A DNA stretch of 64,000 bases from CBDHFQ01 sp965262565 (GTDB lineage Bacteria > Bacteroidota > Bacteroidia > J057), in assembly GCA_965262565.1 (NCBI GenBank), contig CBDHFQ010000026.1, positions 62,001 through 126,000 on the forward strand, written 5' to 3'. The stretch's first letter is position 1. Each line of letters opens with the position of its first letter. Shown here one piece after another: positions 16,647-25,710 of the stretch. The notes under the pieces were generated by a model. It was not told the origin of the DNA, searched no databases, and saw nothing but the letters and a program-made list of their open reading frames with translations. The position numbers and the translations under genes were made by a program.

Positions 16647-18751
16647 ACTTTTGTTAAGCCTTTCGCTTTAGCGATTACTTCTTCTTGAATATTATTTGGT
16701 GCCTGATCATAATGAGAAAACTGCATTGTAGATGAAGCACGTCCGGAAGTAATTGTACGAAGAGTAGTTACGTAGCCAAACAATTCTGATAGTGGAACTG
16801 AAGCTTTAATTACTTTAGAATTCCCTCTATCTCCTTGACTTTCTATTCTTCCTCTTCTTTTATTCAAATCTCCCATTACCCCTCCCATATATTCATCCGG
16901 TGTTACTACTTCTACAGCCATGATGGGCTCCTTCAGAATCGGACGAGCTTTAGGAACAGCATTTCTGAATGCCAATCTTGCAGCAAGTTCAAACGAAAGT
17001 TGATCAGAGTCCACCGGGTGAAAACTTCCATCAAATAAGCGCACTTTTAAACCATCTACTGGATATCCAGCCAGAACACCCTCACTCATTGCTTGTTGAA
17101 ATCCTTTTTCTACAGATGGAATAAATTCCTTAGGAACGGATCCACCCTTAATTTCATTTACAAATACATATTCGCCCTCATCCTCATCCCCTAATGGCAT
17201 GATCTCAACCTGAATATCTGCAAATTTACCACGACCACCAGTTTGTTTCTTATATACTTCTCTATGCTCTATATTACCTGTAATAGCTTCTCTATAAGAA
17301 ACCTGAGGTTGTCCCTGGTTAACCTCCACTTTAAATTCTCTCTTCAAACGATCTACGATGATCTCCAAGTGTAATTCCCCCATTCCCGCAATAATCGTTT
17401 GTCCCGTTTCTTCATCAGAAGATACTCTAAAGGTAGGGTCCTCTTCTGATAGTTTCGAGAGACCAGTGGATAACTTATCTTCGTCTTTTTGAGTCTTTGG
17501 CTCAACTGCCAGCTTTATAACTGGTTCTGGAAAAGTAATAGACTCCAAGATCAAAGGATGATCCATTGCTGTAAGGGTATCTCCTGTTCTAATATCTTTC
17601 AACCCTACGGCTGCAGCGATATCTCCAGCTTCCACTTTCTTGATCTCATTTTGCTTATTGGAGTGCATTTGAAGAATACGTCCAATACGTCCCTTATCTC
17701 CACTCCTATTGTTTAACACATATGAACCTGCATCCAACGATCCTGAATAAACTCTAAAGAAAGTTAATCGACCAACATAAGGATCAGTCATGATCTTAAA
17801 CGCTAATGCAGTAAATGGCTCGTCCGTTGAAGCTGACCTGTTTTCAGTTTGATCATTTTTAGGATTAATTCCTTCTATCGCCGCTACATCTAAAGGAGAA
17901 GGTAATAGCGCACATACCGTATCAAGTAATGCCTGAACACCCTTATTTTTGAATGCAGAACCACACATCATAGGAGTGATTTTTCTGTCTAACGTCGCTT
18001 TACGTAACGCTGCTAAAATCTCATCTCTGGTAATGGAATCAGAATCTTCAAAATATTTTTCCATCAACTCATCATCGTATTCCGCTACCGCCTCAATCAT
18101 ATGCGTTCTCCACTCCTCTACGGTATCCAGTAATTCTTCAGGAACTGGAATTTCTTCATAAGTCATCCCAAAATCACTCTCATTCCAAATAATTCCCTTA
18201 TTGGTTAAAAGATCTACTACCCCTTTAAAATCAACTTCCGCCCCAATAGGTACTTGAATAGGTACAGGATTTCCATCCAACATATCACCAACCTGCTTCA
18301 CGACTTCAAAGAAATCCGCTCCTGAGCGATCCATTTTGTTTACAAACCCCACTCTTGGTACCTTATATTTTTCCATTTGACGCCACACAGTCTCACTCTG
18401 AGGCTCAACTCCCCCTACTGAACAAAACAAGGCTACAGCACCATCCAATACACGTAAAGATCTTTCGACTTCTACAGTAAAGTCAACGTGTCCGGGAGTA
18501 TCAATAATATTAATTCTGTGATCCGTCCCTTCATATGGCCAATAGGTAGTCGTTGCTGCAGACGTAATGGTAATTCCACGCTCCTGTTCCTGTTCCATCC
18601 AGTCCATTGTAGCAGCACCATCATGTACCTCTCCAATCTTATGCGAGATACCTGTGTAAAATAGAATTCGCTCAGTTGTAGTGGTTTTACCAGCATCGAT
18701 ATGAGCACTAATTCCAATATTCCGTGTATGCTTTAAGGGAACTTTTTTCAT
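16643..18751 (-). CDS. fusA: Elongation factor G
   Basis: 702 residues. EF-G is the GTPase that drives translocation and, with RRF, ribosome recycling. G1 is AHIDAGKT (16-23), G3 DTPGH (84-88), G4 NKMD (138-141). Domains II to V follow, including GMGELHLEIIVDRLKREFKV and the domain IV/V region that ends in AKAKGLTKV. It lies between rpsG and rpsJ. A second EF-G copy elsewhere cannot be excluded. Confidence 0.98.
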   Translation of the reverse strand: MKKVPLKHTRNIGISAHIDAGKTTTTERILFYTGISHKIGEVHDGAATMDWMEQEQERGITITSAATTTYWPYEGTDHRINIIDTPGHVDFTVEVERSLRVLDGAVALFCSVGGVEPQSETVWRQMEKYKVPRVGFVNKMDRSGADFFEVVKQVGDMLDGNPVPIQVPIGAEVDFKGVVDLLTNKGIIWNESDFGMTYEEIPVPEELLDTVEEWRTHMIEAVAEYDDELMEKYFEDSDSITRDEILAALRKATLDRKITPMMCGSAFKNKGVQALLDTVCALLPSPLDVAAIEGINPKNDQTENRSASTDEPFTALAFKIMTDPYVGRLTFFRVYSGSLDAGSYVLNNRSGDKGRIGRILQMHSNKQNEIKKVEAGDIAAAVGLKDIRTGDTLTAMDHPLILESITFPEPVIKLAVEPKTQKDEDKLSTGLSKLSEEDPTFRVSSDEETGQTIIAGMGELHLEIIVDRLKREFKVEVNQGQPQVSYREAITGNIEHREVYKKQTGGRGKFADIQVEIMPLGDEDEGEYVFVNEIKGGSVPKEFIPSVEKGFQQAMSEGVLAGYPVDGLKVRLFDGSFHPVDSDQLSFELAARLAFRNAVPKARPILKEPIMAVEVVTPDEYMGGVMGDLNKRRGRIESQGDRGNSKVIKASVPLSELFGYVTTLRTITSGRASSTMQFSHYDQAPNNIQEEVIAKAKGLTKV

Positions 18752-18789
18752 TGTTATTCTCTACCTAATGATTGAAAATGTATACAGGG

Positions 18790-19257
18790 TTAAAATTTAA
18801 AATGTGAAAATGCTTTATTAGCTTCAGCCATCCTGTGCGTATCCTCTTTCTTCTTCACAGCCGCACCTTCTCCTTTAGAAGCAGCCATTAATTCAGCCGC
18901 TAATTTCTCTTTCATGGATCTTCCATTTCTTGTCCTGGCATATTTGATAATCCACTTTATACCAAGACTTAACTTTCTACTAGGCTTTACCTCCGTAGGA
19001 ACTTGAAATGTAGCTCCACCTACCCTCCTACTTTTTACCTCAACAGCTGGCATCACATTATTTAAAGCCGTTTTAAAAACTTCAATACCGCTTTGATCTG
19101 ACCGCTGTTCAATAATATCCATAGCGCCATAAAAAATGTCATAGGAAACATTTTTCTTCCCACTTACCATCAGATTGTTTACAAATTTTGTTACAAGATC
19201 TTCCCTATATCTTGGATCAGGAAGGTTATATCGTTCTTTTGCTCTTGTTTTTCTCAT
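18790..19257 (-). CDS. rpsG: 30S ribosomal protein S7
   Basis: 155 residues. S7 nucleates assembly of the head and touches E-site tRNA. MRKTRAKERYNLPDPRYREDL starts it and the repeat of helices ends in EDTHRMAEANKAFSHFKF. In E. coli S7 represses the str operon by binding between rpsL and rpsG; here that gap is only eight bases, so such a site is not available. Confidence 0.98.
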   Translation of the reverse strand: MRKTRAKERYNLPDPRYREDLVTKFVNNLMVSGKKNVSYDIFYGAMDIIEQRSDQSGIEVFKTALNNVMPAVEVKSRRVGGATFQVPTEVKPSRKLSLGIKWIIKYARTRNGRSMKEKLAAELMAASKGEGAAVKKKEDTHRMAEANKAFSHFKF

Positions 19258-19265
19258 GACAATGT

Positions 19266-19640
19266 TTAACTCTTAGGTCTTTTAGTTCCGTATTTAGATC
19301 TACCTTGCTTACGATCTTCCACTCCAGCTGTATCCAGAGCTCCACGAACCACGTGATACCTTACACCAGGAAGATCTTTCACCCTTCCTCCACGCACCAA
19401 CACAATAGAGTGCTCCTGTAGATTGTGACCTTCTCCTCCTATATATGCATTAACCTCTTTACCATTAGTTAATCTAACACGAGCTACTTTTCTAAGTGCC
19501 GAATTTGGCTTCTTAGGAGTCGTAGTATACACACGTAGACATACCCCCCTTCTTTGCGGACAGTTATCCAGTGCTGGAGATTTACTCTTTTCTAACTTGG
19601 CACTTCTGCCTTTTCTTACTAATTGAGAAATAGTAGGCAT
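19266..19640 (-). CDS. rpsL: 30S ribosomal protein S12
   Basis: The frame opens five codons earlier, but the family starts at MPTISQLVRKGR (ATG 19640-19638), giving 124 residues. S12 is in the decoding centre. Both streptomycin-determining lysines are the wild-type residue (in TTPKKPNSALRK and GGRVKDLPG), so no rpsL resistance mutation is seen. It is the first gene of the super-cluster, eight bases before rpsG. Confidence 0.97.
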   Translation of the reverse strand: MPTISQLVRKGRSAKLEKSKSPALDNCPQRRGVCLRVYTTTPKKPNSALRKVARVRLTNGKEVNAYIGGEGHNLQEHSIVLVRGGRVKDLPGVRYHVVRGALDTAGVEDRKQGRSKYGTKRPKS

Positions 19641-20032
19641 AAATATTTCATTCACTAAAAAAATTCACCTCTGCCAGATTTAATTGGCTGATATATAAGT
19701 ACACATCGTCTATGTTTCGACTTAGTGTAATGATAATGCTTTAAAACAGTATACGAGGAACAATCGCGAAGAATTGATTGGAGTGTTGAACGTTCTTAAA
19801 GGCATAAGCCTCCAGTCAACATTCGACGAAAAACCTATATCAAGGGTGCGTGATTTTGCAATCTAGACATTGCCTTAATAAGGTAGCCCCTCTACTTGGC
19901 TCACAGCAAATATGTAATCAACAGCGGTTCATGTTCATAAACATGCCTGACCTGTTTTTAAAATCGAGCCGCAAGTTAGATAATGCTTAGCAAAATAGCA
20001 AAGTAATAGGGCAAAAATAATGGAATATCTTT
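19641..20032 (-). other. 392-base non-coding region upstream of rpsL
   Basis: No open frame of note on either strand. It must hold the promoter and leader of the ribosomal super-cluster, since gldG behind it ends on the same strand. Short structures are seen: TGTTGA/TCAACA (19784-19789 with 19816-19821) enclosing AGGC/GCCT (19800-19811), and a 6-bp hairpin with a 4-base loop at 19930-19945. The only exact minus-strand TAnnTTTG box is TATTTTTG at 20019-20012, with no good -33 partner. I see no terminator for gldG. Confidence 0.5.
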
Positions 20033-21712
20033 CTAAATCTGAGCATACTTCCTTTTTCTCCAGATGAAACGCATCCATCCAAAAAACATAATTAACACAA
20101 TAGGTAAAACCACATTGATCCCTCTTAATAAAGAAGCATATGAAAGTGCTTTATCCCTGTCTAGTTTTCTAACGATTATCTCTTTAGACCTTATTTGAGT
20201 AAGCGCTTCATCTCCCGCCAAATAATCAATCGCATTCATTAAGATCGTCGTATTATCATAAGGTAAGTATTGAGAAGGCTTTCCTCTGAATTCTTTTGCT
20301 CTCACAAAGTCCCCATCAGAAATAACCACCATTTTCCCGGCTGCTTTAGAACTGTTCGAAGGAAGGAATTGAGCAGAAGGTAATGAAGTAGCCAAAGAAT
20401 CTAGGAGTATATTGGATCGATCTCTTCCAATAAACAACGATTCAAAGATTCCCTCTATTGATAAACCAGTAATATAAGGCCCTTTGTTTCTAAATACAGC
20501 AGGAGGGGGAGGTTGGGACATCACTTCAGCTAAATCGATCGCCAACGTACCTTCTAATACTCTACTTTGATCGGAAGTCTGCATGAACACCTTTTTATGT
20601 ATGCCCGGTTGGAAAAAGGTATCCAAAGAGCTGCTGTATCTTAATAGTGCCAATTCTGCATTTCGACTAATTGGATGGACAGGAAATCGATATATCAAAG
20701 GGAAATAAATCCAGGATTTTGTATCAAAACTACCTCCAGAAGCCCCAGGTATAAAAACCTCCGTTTTTTCACTTTCCAAGTCTTGAATAAGATCATAATT
20801 AATCTTAAACCCATACTTCATAAACATATCGTCCAGATTTAAATCCCGAAGTCGAGTAAGCGTAGCTCTTTTTTCATATAAGTCCAGATCCACTTCTTGC
20901 AAATCCAATACCCACAAAATACTTCCTCCTCTCATGAGGTATTGATCCAACTCATATTTATCTCTTTCTGAAAACTGTTCCTGGGGTTGTAATACCATCA
21001 ATACATTTACGGAGGGACTAATTGCTAGTCCCGAAGAAGCTTTCATGTCAAATAATGCAAGATTGTAACTATTCTGTATTTCCCGACCAAAATCTGAAGG
21101 AATCTCCTCTCTTTGTAGCTCCCCATGTCCTTGTAGCATAACCACAAGTCCTCTATCTTCCCTTATCACATTCCGAATAGTTGAAACTATTTTGTATTCC
21201 AATTCCGCCTCAGCTTTTTCAAAATTTACGCTTCGATCAGGATAAATAGCACCTTCGAATAAGTCTACAAATTGTTCTCTTTCTCTATATCTAATGTGTA
21301 TAATGGGCCAAATCAATTTCCTGGATTCCTCCGTAGCTGAATTGCGTATTCGCACAGGAACTGGAACAAACCCCCTTTTCTGTAATTCGGCTTGCATCTC
21401 GCTGTTATTAGAAATATCAACGAAATTATAGTTTATATAGGCTCTACTGTACTGCTTTAATTCAATCAGGGTAGTTTGAACTGCATCCTGATAATTTCTG
21501 ATCACTGGCGGAAGTTCGCCTTCCAGAAAAACATTTACCATTAAAGGCGATTCAATCGCTCTGGCAGTTTTCAAACTAACATCTGTTAGAGAATAACGCT
21601 TTTCTGATGTCAAGTCCCATCTCCATACAAATCCAGTTAATATAACGTTAAGAAAGAAGAGGATGGCGATGATGATTCCCAATCGGAGGTTTTCTGGAGC
21701 TCCTCGATTCAT
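20033..21712 (-). CDS. gldG: Gliding-associated ABC transporter substrate-binding protein GldG
   Basis: 559 residues. The N-terminal membrane helix (LGIIIAILFFLNVILTGFVW, 11-30) is followed by the large GldG/ABC-type uncharacterised extracytoplasmic domain (LTDVSLKTARAIESPLMVNV at about 43-62; LQGHGELQREEIPSDFGREI near 191-210) and a C-terminal helix (VVLPIVLIMFFGWMRF) with a basic tail RKRKYAQI. GldG works with GldF and GldA; the trio is needed for gliding in Flavobacterium johnsoniae, but is also found in non-gliders. The gene lies four bases after gldF. Confidence 0.9.
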   Translation of the reverse strand: MNRGAPENLRLGIIIAILFFLNVILTGFVWRWDLTSEKRYSLTDVSLKTARAIESPLMVNVFLEGELPPVIRNYQDAVQTTLIELKQYSRAYINYNFVDISNNSEMQAELQKRGFVPVPVRIRNSATEESRKLIWPIIHIRYREREQFVDLFEGAIYPDRSVNFEKAEAELEYKIVSTIRNVIREDRGLVVMLQGHGELQREEIPSDFGREIQNSYNLALFDMKASSGLAISPSVNVLMVLQPQEQFSERDKYELDQYLMRGGSILWVLDLQEVDLDLYEKRATLTRLRDLNLDDMFMKYGFKINYDLIQDLESEKTEVFIPGASGGSFDTKSWIYFPLIYRFPVHPISRNAELALLRYSSSLDTFFQPGIHKKVFMQTSDQSRVLEGTLAIDLAEVMSQPPPPAVFRNKGPYITGLSIEGIFESLFIGRDRSNILLDSLATSLPSAQFLPSNSSKAAGKMVVISDGDFVRAKEFRGKPSQYLPYDNTTILMNAIDYLAGDEALTQIRSKEIIVRKLDRDKALSYASLLRGINVVLPIVLIMFFGWMRFIWRKRKYAQI

Positions 21713-21716
21713 ATGA

Positions 21717-22451
21717 TTATCTCTTTTTATGGTTCAACATCATTTTGGTAGCTATCAGGGAAATAATAACCACACTAATAAAATAGAATACATCTCTCAT
21801 ATCTATGACCCCTCTACTTATGCTTTTGTAGTGTTCTGAGATACTCATTTTAAGGAGCACACTATTCCAACTGCCCGACCCTTCGATTCCAGCTATAAAA
21901 GCTAAGCCTACATAAAAAAAGAAGCACAGGAATAATGCAAGGATAAATGCAACTATCTGATTTTGTGTGGCCGAGGAGCAAAATAACCCAATAGCAGTAA
22001 ATATACCTCCAAAAGCAAATAGTCCGATGTATGCTCCGATGGTAGCCCCTGTATCCAGGTTCCCTACCGGATCACCTAACCATAAAACAGAACATAAATA
22101 TATTAATGTTGGAATCAGTGAAAAAGCTACTAATACTATTCCTGCCAAATATTTCCCTAAAATTATTTGCCAGTCAGTCAACGGTTTTGTAGCGAGGAAC
22201 TCCATTGTGCCACTCTTCATTTCTTCTGCAAATGCCTTCATAGTAATCGCTGGCACTAGAAACAAAAACATGTAAGGCCCATACTCGAATAAAGGATCCA
22301 TGGTAGCATACCCATATTCAAGTACATTATATTCAAATATCCAAAAGAAACATCCGGTCCCAATGAGAAATACTGATATGACCATATAGGCAGTAAGTGA
22401 ATTAAAAAAGGAGGCCATTTCCTTTCGAGCAATGGTCAATACATTATACAT
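21717..22451 (-). CDS. gldF: Gliding-associated ABC transporter permease GldF
   Basis: 244 residues with six hydrophobic segments, an ABC-2 type permease. IARKEMASFFNSLTAYMVIS (7-26) is the typical start with the first membrane helix, and EEMKSGTMEFLATKPLTDWQ (about 76-95) is the conserved cytoplasmic loop of this family. The products of gldF and gldG form the membrane part of the transporter whose ATPase, GldA, is encoded about 3.3 kb upstream on the same strand. The 127-base gap to leuD shows no terminator. Confidence 0.92.
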   Translation of the reverse strand: MYNVLTIARKEMASFFNSLTAYMVISVFLIGTGCFFWIFEYNVLEYGYATMDPLFEYGPYMFLFLVPAITMKAFAEEMKSGTMEFLATKPLTDWQIILGKYLAGIVLVAFSLIPTLIYLCSVLWLGDPVGNLDTGATIGAYIGLFAFGGIFTAIGLFCSSATQNQIVAFILALFLCFFFYVGLAFIAGIEGSGSWNSVLLKMSISEHYKSISRGVIDMRDVFYFISVVIISLIATKMMLNHKKR

Positions 22452-22578
22452 ACCTGAGCCTTTATATTAGGATAGCTGTTAAATTGAAGAAAATTACCCA
22501 GTTTAAATTATATTAACTGTAATTGTAGGTAGTAGATAAAGTCAATGAATCTACGAAATAGACTGATAGTAGGTTTGT

Positions 22579-23169
22579 TTACAATCCTTTTATCTCATAA
22601 GCTTGAATTTTGTCCTTCATGCTAAGCAAAAAGTCAATGTTATCGAATCCATTCAATAAACAGTCTTTTTTAAAGGAGTTAATCTCAAAATCGATCTTTA
22701 TCCTCGCATCGGAAATAGATAAGGTCTGAAGAGCAAGCTCTATCTCAGCCTGAATTTCAGGTTGTCCATCTACTACATTGAAAAGCTTCTCTAATTCTTC
22801 ATGGGAAACTTCGATAGGTAAAAGTCCATTATTCAAGGCATTATTCTTGAATATGTCTGCAAACATACTGGAGACAACAGCTCTAAATCCATAATCGTAA
22901 ATAGCCCAGGCAGCATGTTCGCGACTTGAACCACAACCAAAATTATTCCCACACAATAGTATTTTGCCTTTGTATATAGGATTGTTTAAGGGAAATTCCT
23001 TATTAGATTCTCCTGTATTTCTATCGTATCTCCAATCTCTGAATAGATTTTCTCCAAAACCCTCTCTGGTGGTGGACTTCAAAAACCTTGCAGGAATAAT
23101 TTGATCGGTGTCGATATTATCCATTCGTAGGGGAACCATCTCTGAAGTGAGCCTTGTAAATTTTTCCAT
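22579..23169 (-). CDS. leuD: 3-isopropylmalate dehydratase small subunit
   Basis: 196 residues, normal for LeuD. With LeuC it isomerises 2-isopropylmalate to 3-isopropylmalate in leucine synthesis. MDNIDTDQIIPARFLKSTTR (about 16-35) and GNNFGCGSSREHAAWAIYDY (about 74-93) are the swivel-domain signatures with the substrate loop. It lies 33 bases after leuC. leuA and leuB are not in the window. Confidence 0.97.
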   Translation of the reverse strand: MEKFTRLTSEMVPLRMDNIDTDQIIPARFLKSTTREGFGENLFRDWRYDRNTGESNKEFPLNNPIYKGKILLCGNNFGCGSSREHAAWAIYDYGFRAVVSSMFADIFKNNALNNGLLPIEVSHEELEKLFNVVDGQPEIQAEIELALQTLSISDARIKIDFEINSFKKDCLLNGFDNIDFLLSMKDKIQAYEIKGL

Positions 23170-23202
23170 ACTATTTGCTGAATTAGTTAGATAATTTGAA
23201 TA

Positions 23203-24594
23203 TTACGCACTTACAAGTGCTCTCGCATCAGCTACTTGCCCCTCAATGGCTGAAGCGGCAGCGGTTAAAGGACTGGCTAAAAAGGTGCGAGCTCCAGGTC
23301 CCTGACGACCTTCGAAATTTCGATTTGAGGTGGAAATACAATATTTTCCTTCGGGAATTTTGTCCTCGTTCATACCAAGACAGGCAGAACATCCTGGCCC
23401 CCTAAATTCAAAGCCTGCATCTATCAATATCTGATGAATCCCTTCTTCTATTGCCTGTTTTTCTACTTGCTTTGAACCAGGAATTACCCAGGCAGCGACA
23501 TGCTTAGCCTTTTTCTTTCCCTTCACAAATTTTGCTACCATTCTTAGATCTTCTATCCTAGAATTGGTGCAGCTTCCTATAAAAACATAGTCAATTTTTT
23601 GACCAAGTATAGGTTCTCCCGGCTTTAGGTTCATATAATTGAGCGCTTTTTCCAATCCAGGAAAATGTTTATCAGAGTCGGGAATGTTTTCATTTAAATG
23701 TATTCCCATCCCTGGATTCGTTCCAAAAGTAATCATAGGAGAAATATCCTTAGCATTAAATGAGATCACCTTATCATAGAAGGCATCTGGATCAGAAGGA
23801 AGAGACTTCCAGTATTCCAGGTATTTTTCAAATATCTCCCCTTTTGGAGCGAATGGTCTGGCCTTTACATAAGCATAAGTTATGTCATCAGGTTCAATAA
23901 GCCCCCCTCTAGCCCCCATTTCAATACTCATGTTACAAATCGTCATCCTTCCTTCCATACTTAGCCCCTTAATCGCACTCCCAGAATATTCTACAAAATA
24001 CCCTGTCCCTCCACTTGTACTTAATGTTGAAATGATGTGTAGAATTAAATCCTTCGCAGTAACTCCTGCCTGAAGGTGCCCGTTTACTTCAATTTTCATG
24101 GTTTTTGGACGATATTGAAGTATGCATTGGCTAGCAAATACCTGTGCCACTTCACTTGTACCTATTCCAAAAGCGATACATCCGAAAGCTCCATGAGTAG
24201 ATGTATGACTATCTCCACATACCATGGTCATCCCTGGTTGTGTGATTCCTAATTCTGGCCCTATCACATGAACAATTCCTTGATAAGGATGATTTAAACC
24301 ATACAATTCTATCCCAAATTCTTCACAGTTGTTAATTAACGTATCAACCTGATGCCTGGAAAGAGCTTCCTTGATGGGTAAATGTTGATTTAAGGTTGGC
24401 ACATTATGATCCGCAGTAGCCAGCGTTTTATCAGGTCGAGCCACCCGAATTCCCCTCTTTCTTAATTCATTAAAAGCTTGTGGACTAGTAACTTCGTGAA
24501 TAAGATGTTGGTCTATATACAATATATCCGGGCCATCTTCTGTTTGCGCTACCACATGGGCATCCCAAATCTTATCAAATAAAGTAGTTCTCAT
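23203..24594 (-). CDS. leuC: 3-isopropylmalate dehydratase large subunit
   Basis: 463 residues, an aconitase-type hydro-lyase. The three [4Fe-4S] ligands are visible: Cys in VFIGSCTNSRIEDL and the two in GPGCSACLGMNED. CGDSHTSTHGAFGCIAFGIG (about 126-145) is a second family signature. The ATG at 24594 is followed by MRTTLFDKIWDAHVV, the standard start. No leucine-rich leader peptide or T-box-like element is apparent in the 128 bases upstream. Confidence 0.97.
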   Translation of the reverse strand: MRTTLFDKIWDAHVVAQTEDGPDILYIDQHLIHEVTSPQAFNELRKRGIRVARPDKTLATADHNVPTLNQHLPIKEALSRHQVDTLINNCEEFGIELYGLNHPYQGIVHVIGPELGITQPGMTMVCGDSHTSTHGAFGCIAFGIGTSEVAQVFASQCILQYRPKTMKIEVNGHLQAGVTAKDLILHIISTLSTSGGTGYFVEYSGSAIKGLSMEGRMTICNMSIEMGARGGLIEPDDITYAYVKARPFAPKGEIFEKYLEYWKSLPSDPDAFYDKVISFNAKDISPMITFGTNPGMGIHLNENIPDSDKHFPGLEKALNYMNLKPGEPILGQKIDYVFIGSCTNSRIEDLRMVAKFVKGKKKAKHVAAWVIPGSKQVEKQAIEEGIHQILIDAGFEFRGPGCSACLGMNEDKIPEGKYCISTSNRNFEGRQGPGARTFLASPLTAAASAIEGQVADARALVSA

Positions 24595-24722
24595 ATCTGC
24601 TTCTTAAAAAGGAACCAAAATAAGAGAAAATTGTAAGAAATAAGAAAAAAGGATTTGAGATGAGTAGTATTTTCCCTTAAAGCCTTGAAAAAAGTTCTAA
24701 ATCATAGGACCAACCAAGCAGC

Positions 24723-24932
24723 TTAATACGAATTGTATTTCCGATCAAATGTTTCTTCGTCCATTAAGAGATATCTTATAAAATCTATTAAGGCTCCAAT
24801 ACCGAAAATACCTCCTGTCAGTAGATACACAATAAACCATCCAATCTGACCGAGATATAATCTATGTATACCGAATACTCCAAGAAATATAGCAAATAGA
24901 GCTGCTGCGACTTTATCTTTTCTTCTAGCCAT
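24723..24932 (-). CDS. TM2-domain small membrane protein
   Basis: 69 residues. The TM2 domain is plain: the first helix AAALFAIFLGVFGIHRLYLG (10-29) with the conserved G-x-x-G-x-H-R-x-Y-x-G pattern, a turn, and a second helix WFIVYLLTGGIFGIGALIDFI (32-52), where the last residue counted closes the D-containing end. A short hydrophilic tail follows. The family's function in bacteria is not established. It lies 128 bases upstream of leuC on the same strand. Confidence 0.85.
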   Translation of the reverse strand: MARRKDKVAAALFAIFLGVFGIHRLYLGQIGWFIVYLLTGGIFGIGALIDFIRYLLMDEETFDRKYNSY

Positions 24933-25089
24933 AATAATTGTGAAATAGTTAGTTTGCCTCTAAATAATATAGCGTGTCAAAATGTAACCACTGAATAATA
25001 AAAAACTGTTCTTCTGGACCATAAAATAGCACTAAAGAATTTAATCCTGTATGCTTGAAATTCTCCCTTAATTGAATATCTTAATCCTT

Positions 25090-25590
25090 ATGAAAATTAT
25101 GTACTTTTGCTTTCTCATATATGCCTGTTTAGTATCATTTTCTTGTGATTCAATGCCCCAGGAAATGGTAGATTCATCTCAAGAAGAAGTGGACCCTAAA
25201 GAATCTCCAGATGAAGCTTCCATAGAATCGGTAACTACTCAGGGAAATGCTGGGGCCTACACTTTTTCAGTAAGTATCTCGAGTCCTGATACAGGCTGTG
25301 AACAGTATGCGGACTGGTGGGAAGTGATTAGCGATTCTGGAGAACTGATTTATCGCCGCATTCTCGCACATAGCCATGTAGATGAACAGCCTTTTATTCG
25401 TTCTGGTTCTCCTGTTCCTGTTTCAGCTGATCAGCAAGTGTGGATTAGGGTACACATGAACAACACTGGCTACAGTAATCTGGGCATGAAAGGTTCGGTT
25501 GATGTAGGATTTGAACAAATTACTATAGATTCCGAATTCGCAGCTGATTTAGACCAGAAAGAACCTCTCCCTAGTGGATGTGCTTTTTGA
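25090..25590 (+). CDS. Small secreted protein, probable lipoprotein, unknown function
   Basis: A TTG at 25072 opens the frame, but the ATG at 25090 gives MKIMYFCFLIYACLVSFSCDS, a compact type II signal with its cysteine at 19, so I prefer it (166 residues). After the signal comes an acidic Ser/Glu/Pro-rich linker (about 22-50) and then a beta-rich domain with two further cysteines (TGCEQYADWWEV and the C-terminal SGCAF) that could form a disulfide. The residue before the lipobox cysteine is acceptable, but position -3 is Ser, not Leu/Val. I do not recognise the family. It is an isolated plus-strand gene between minus-strand neighbours. Confidence 0.6.
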   Translation: MKIMYFCFLIYACLVSFSCDSMPQEMVDSSQEEVDPKESPDEASIESVTTQGNAGAYTFSVSISSPDTGCEQYADWWEVISDSGELIYRRILAHSHVDEQPFIRSGSPVPVSADQQVWIRVHMNNTGYSNLGMKGSVDVGFEQITIDSEFAADLDQKEPLPSGCAF

Positions 25591-25710
25591 ATACTGGGCT
25601 AAATTCCTTGTTTTCAAGCTGCTGATCCATGTCTATTAGATGTATACTGAGAGCCTAAGATAGGTCATAGAAGCTTTGATGTTCCTTTCATCCTTAGAAA
25701 ATCTTTACCA

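Noticed and set aside
19926..19965. Terminator for gldG near 19930-19945
   Set aside because: On the minus strand the hairpin is not followed by a T-run; the TTTTT lies on the plus-strand side, where no gene ends.
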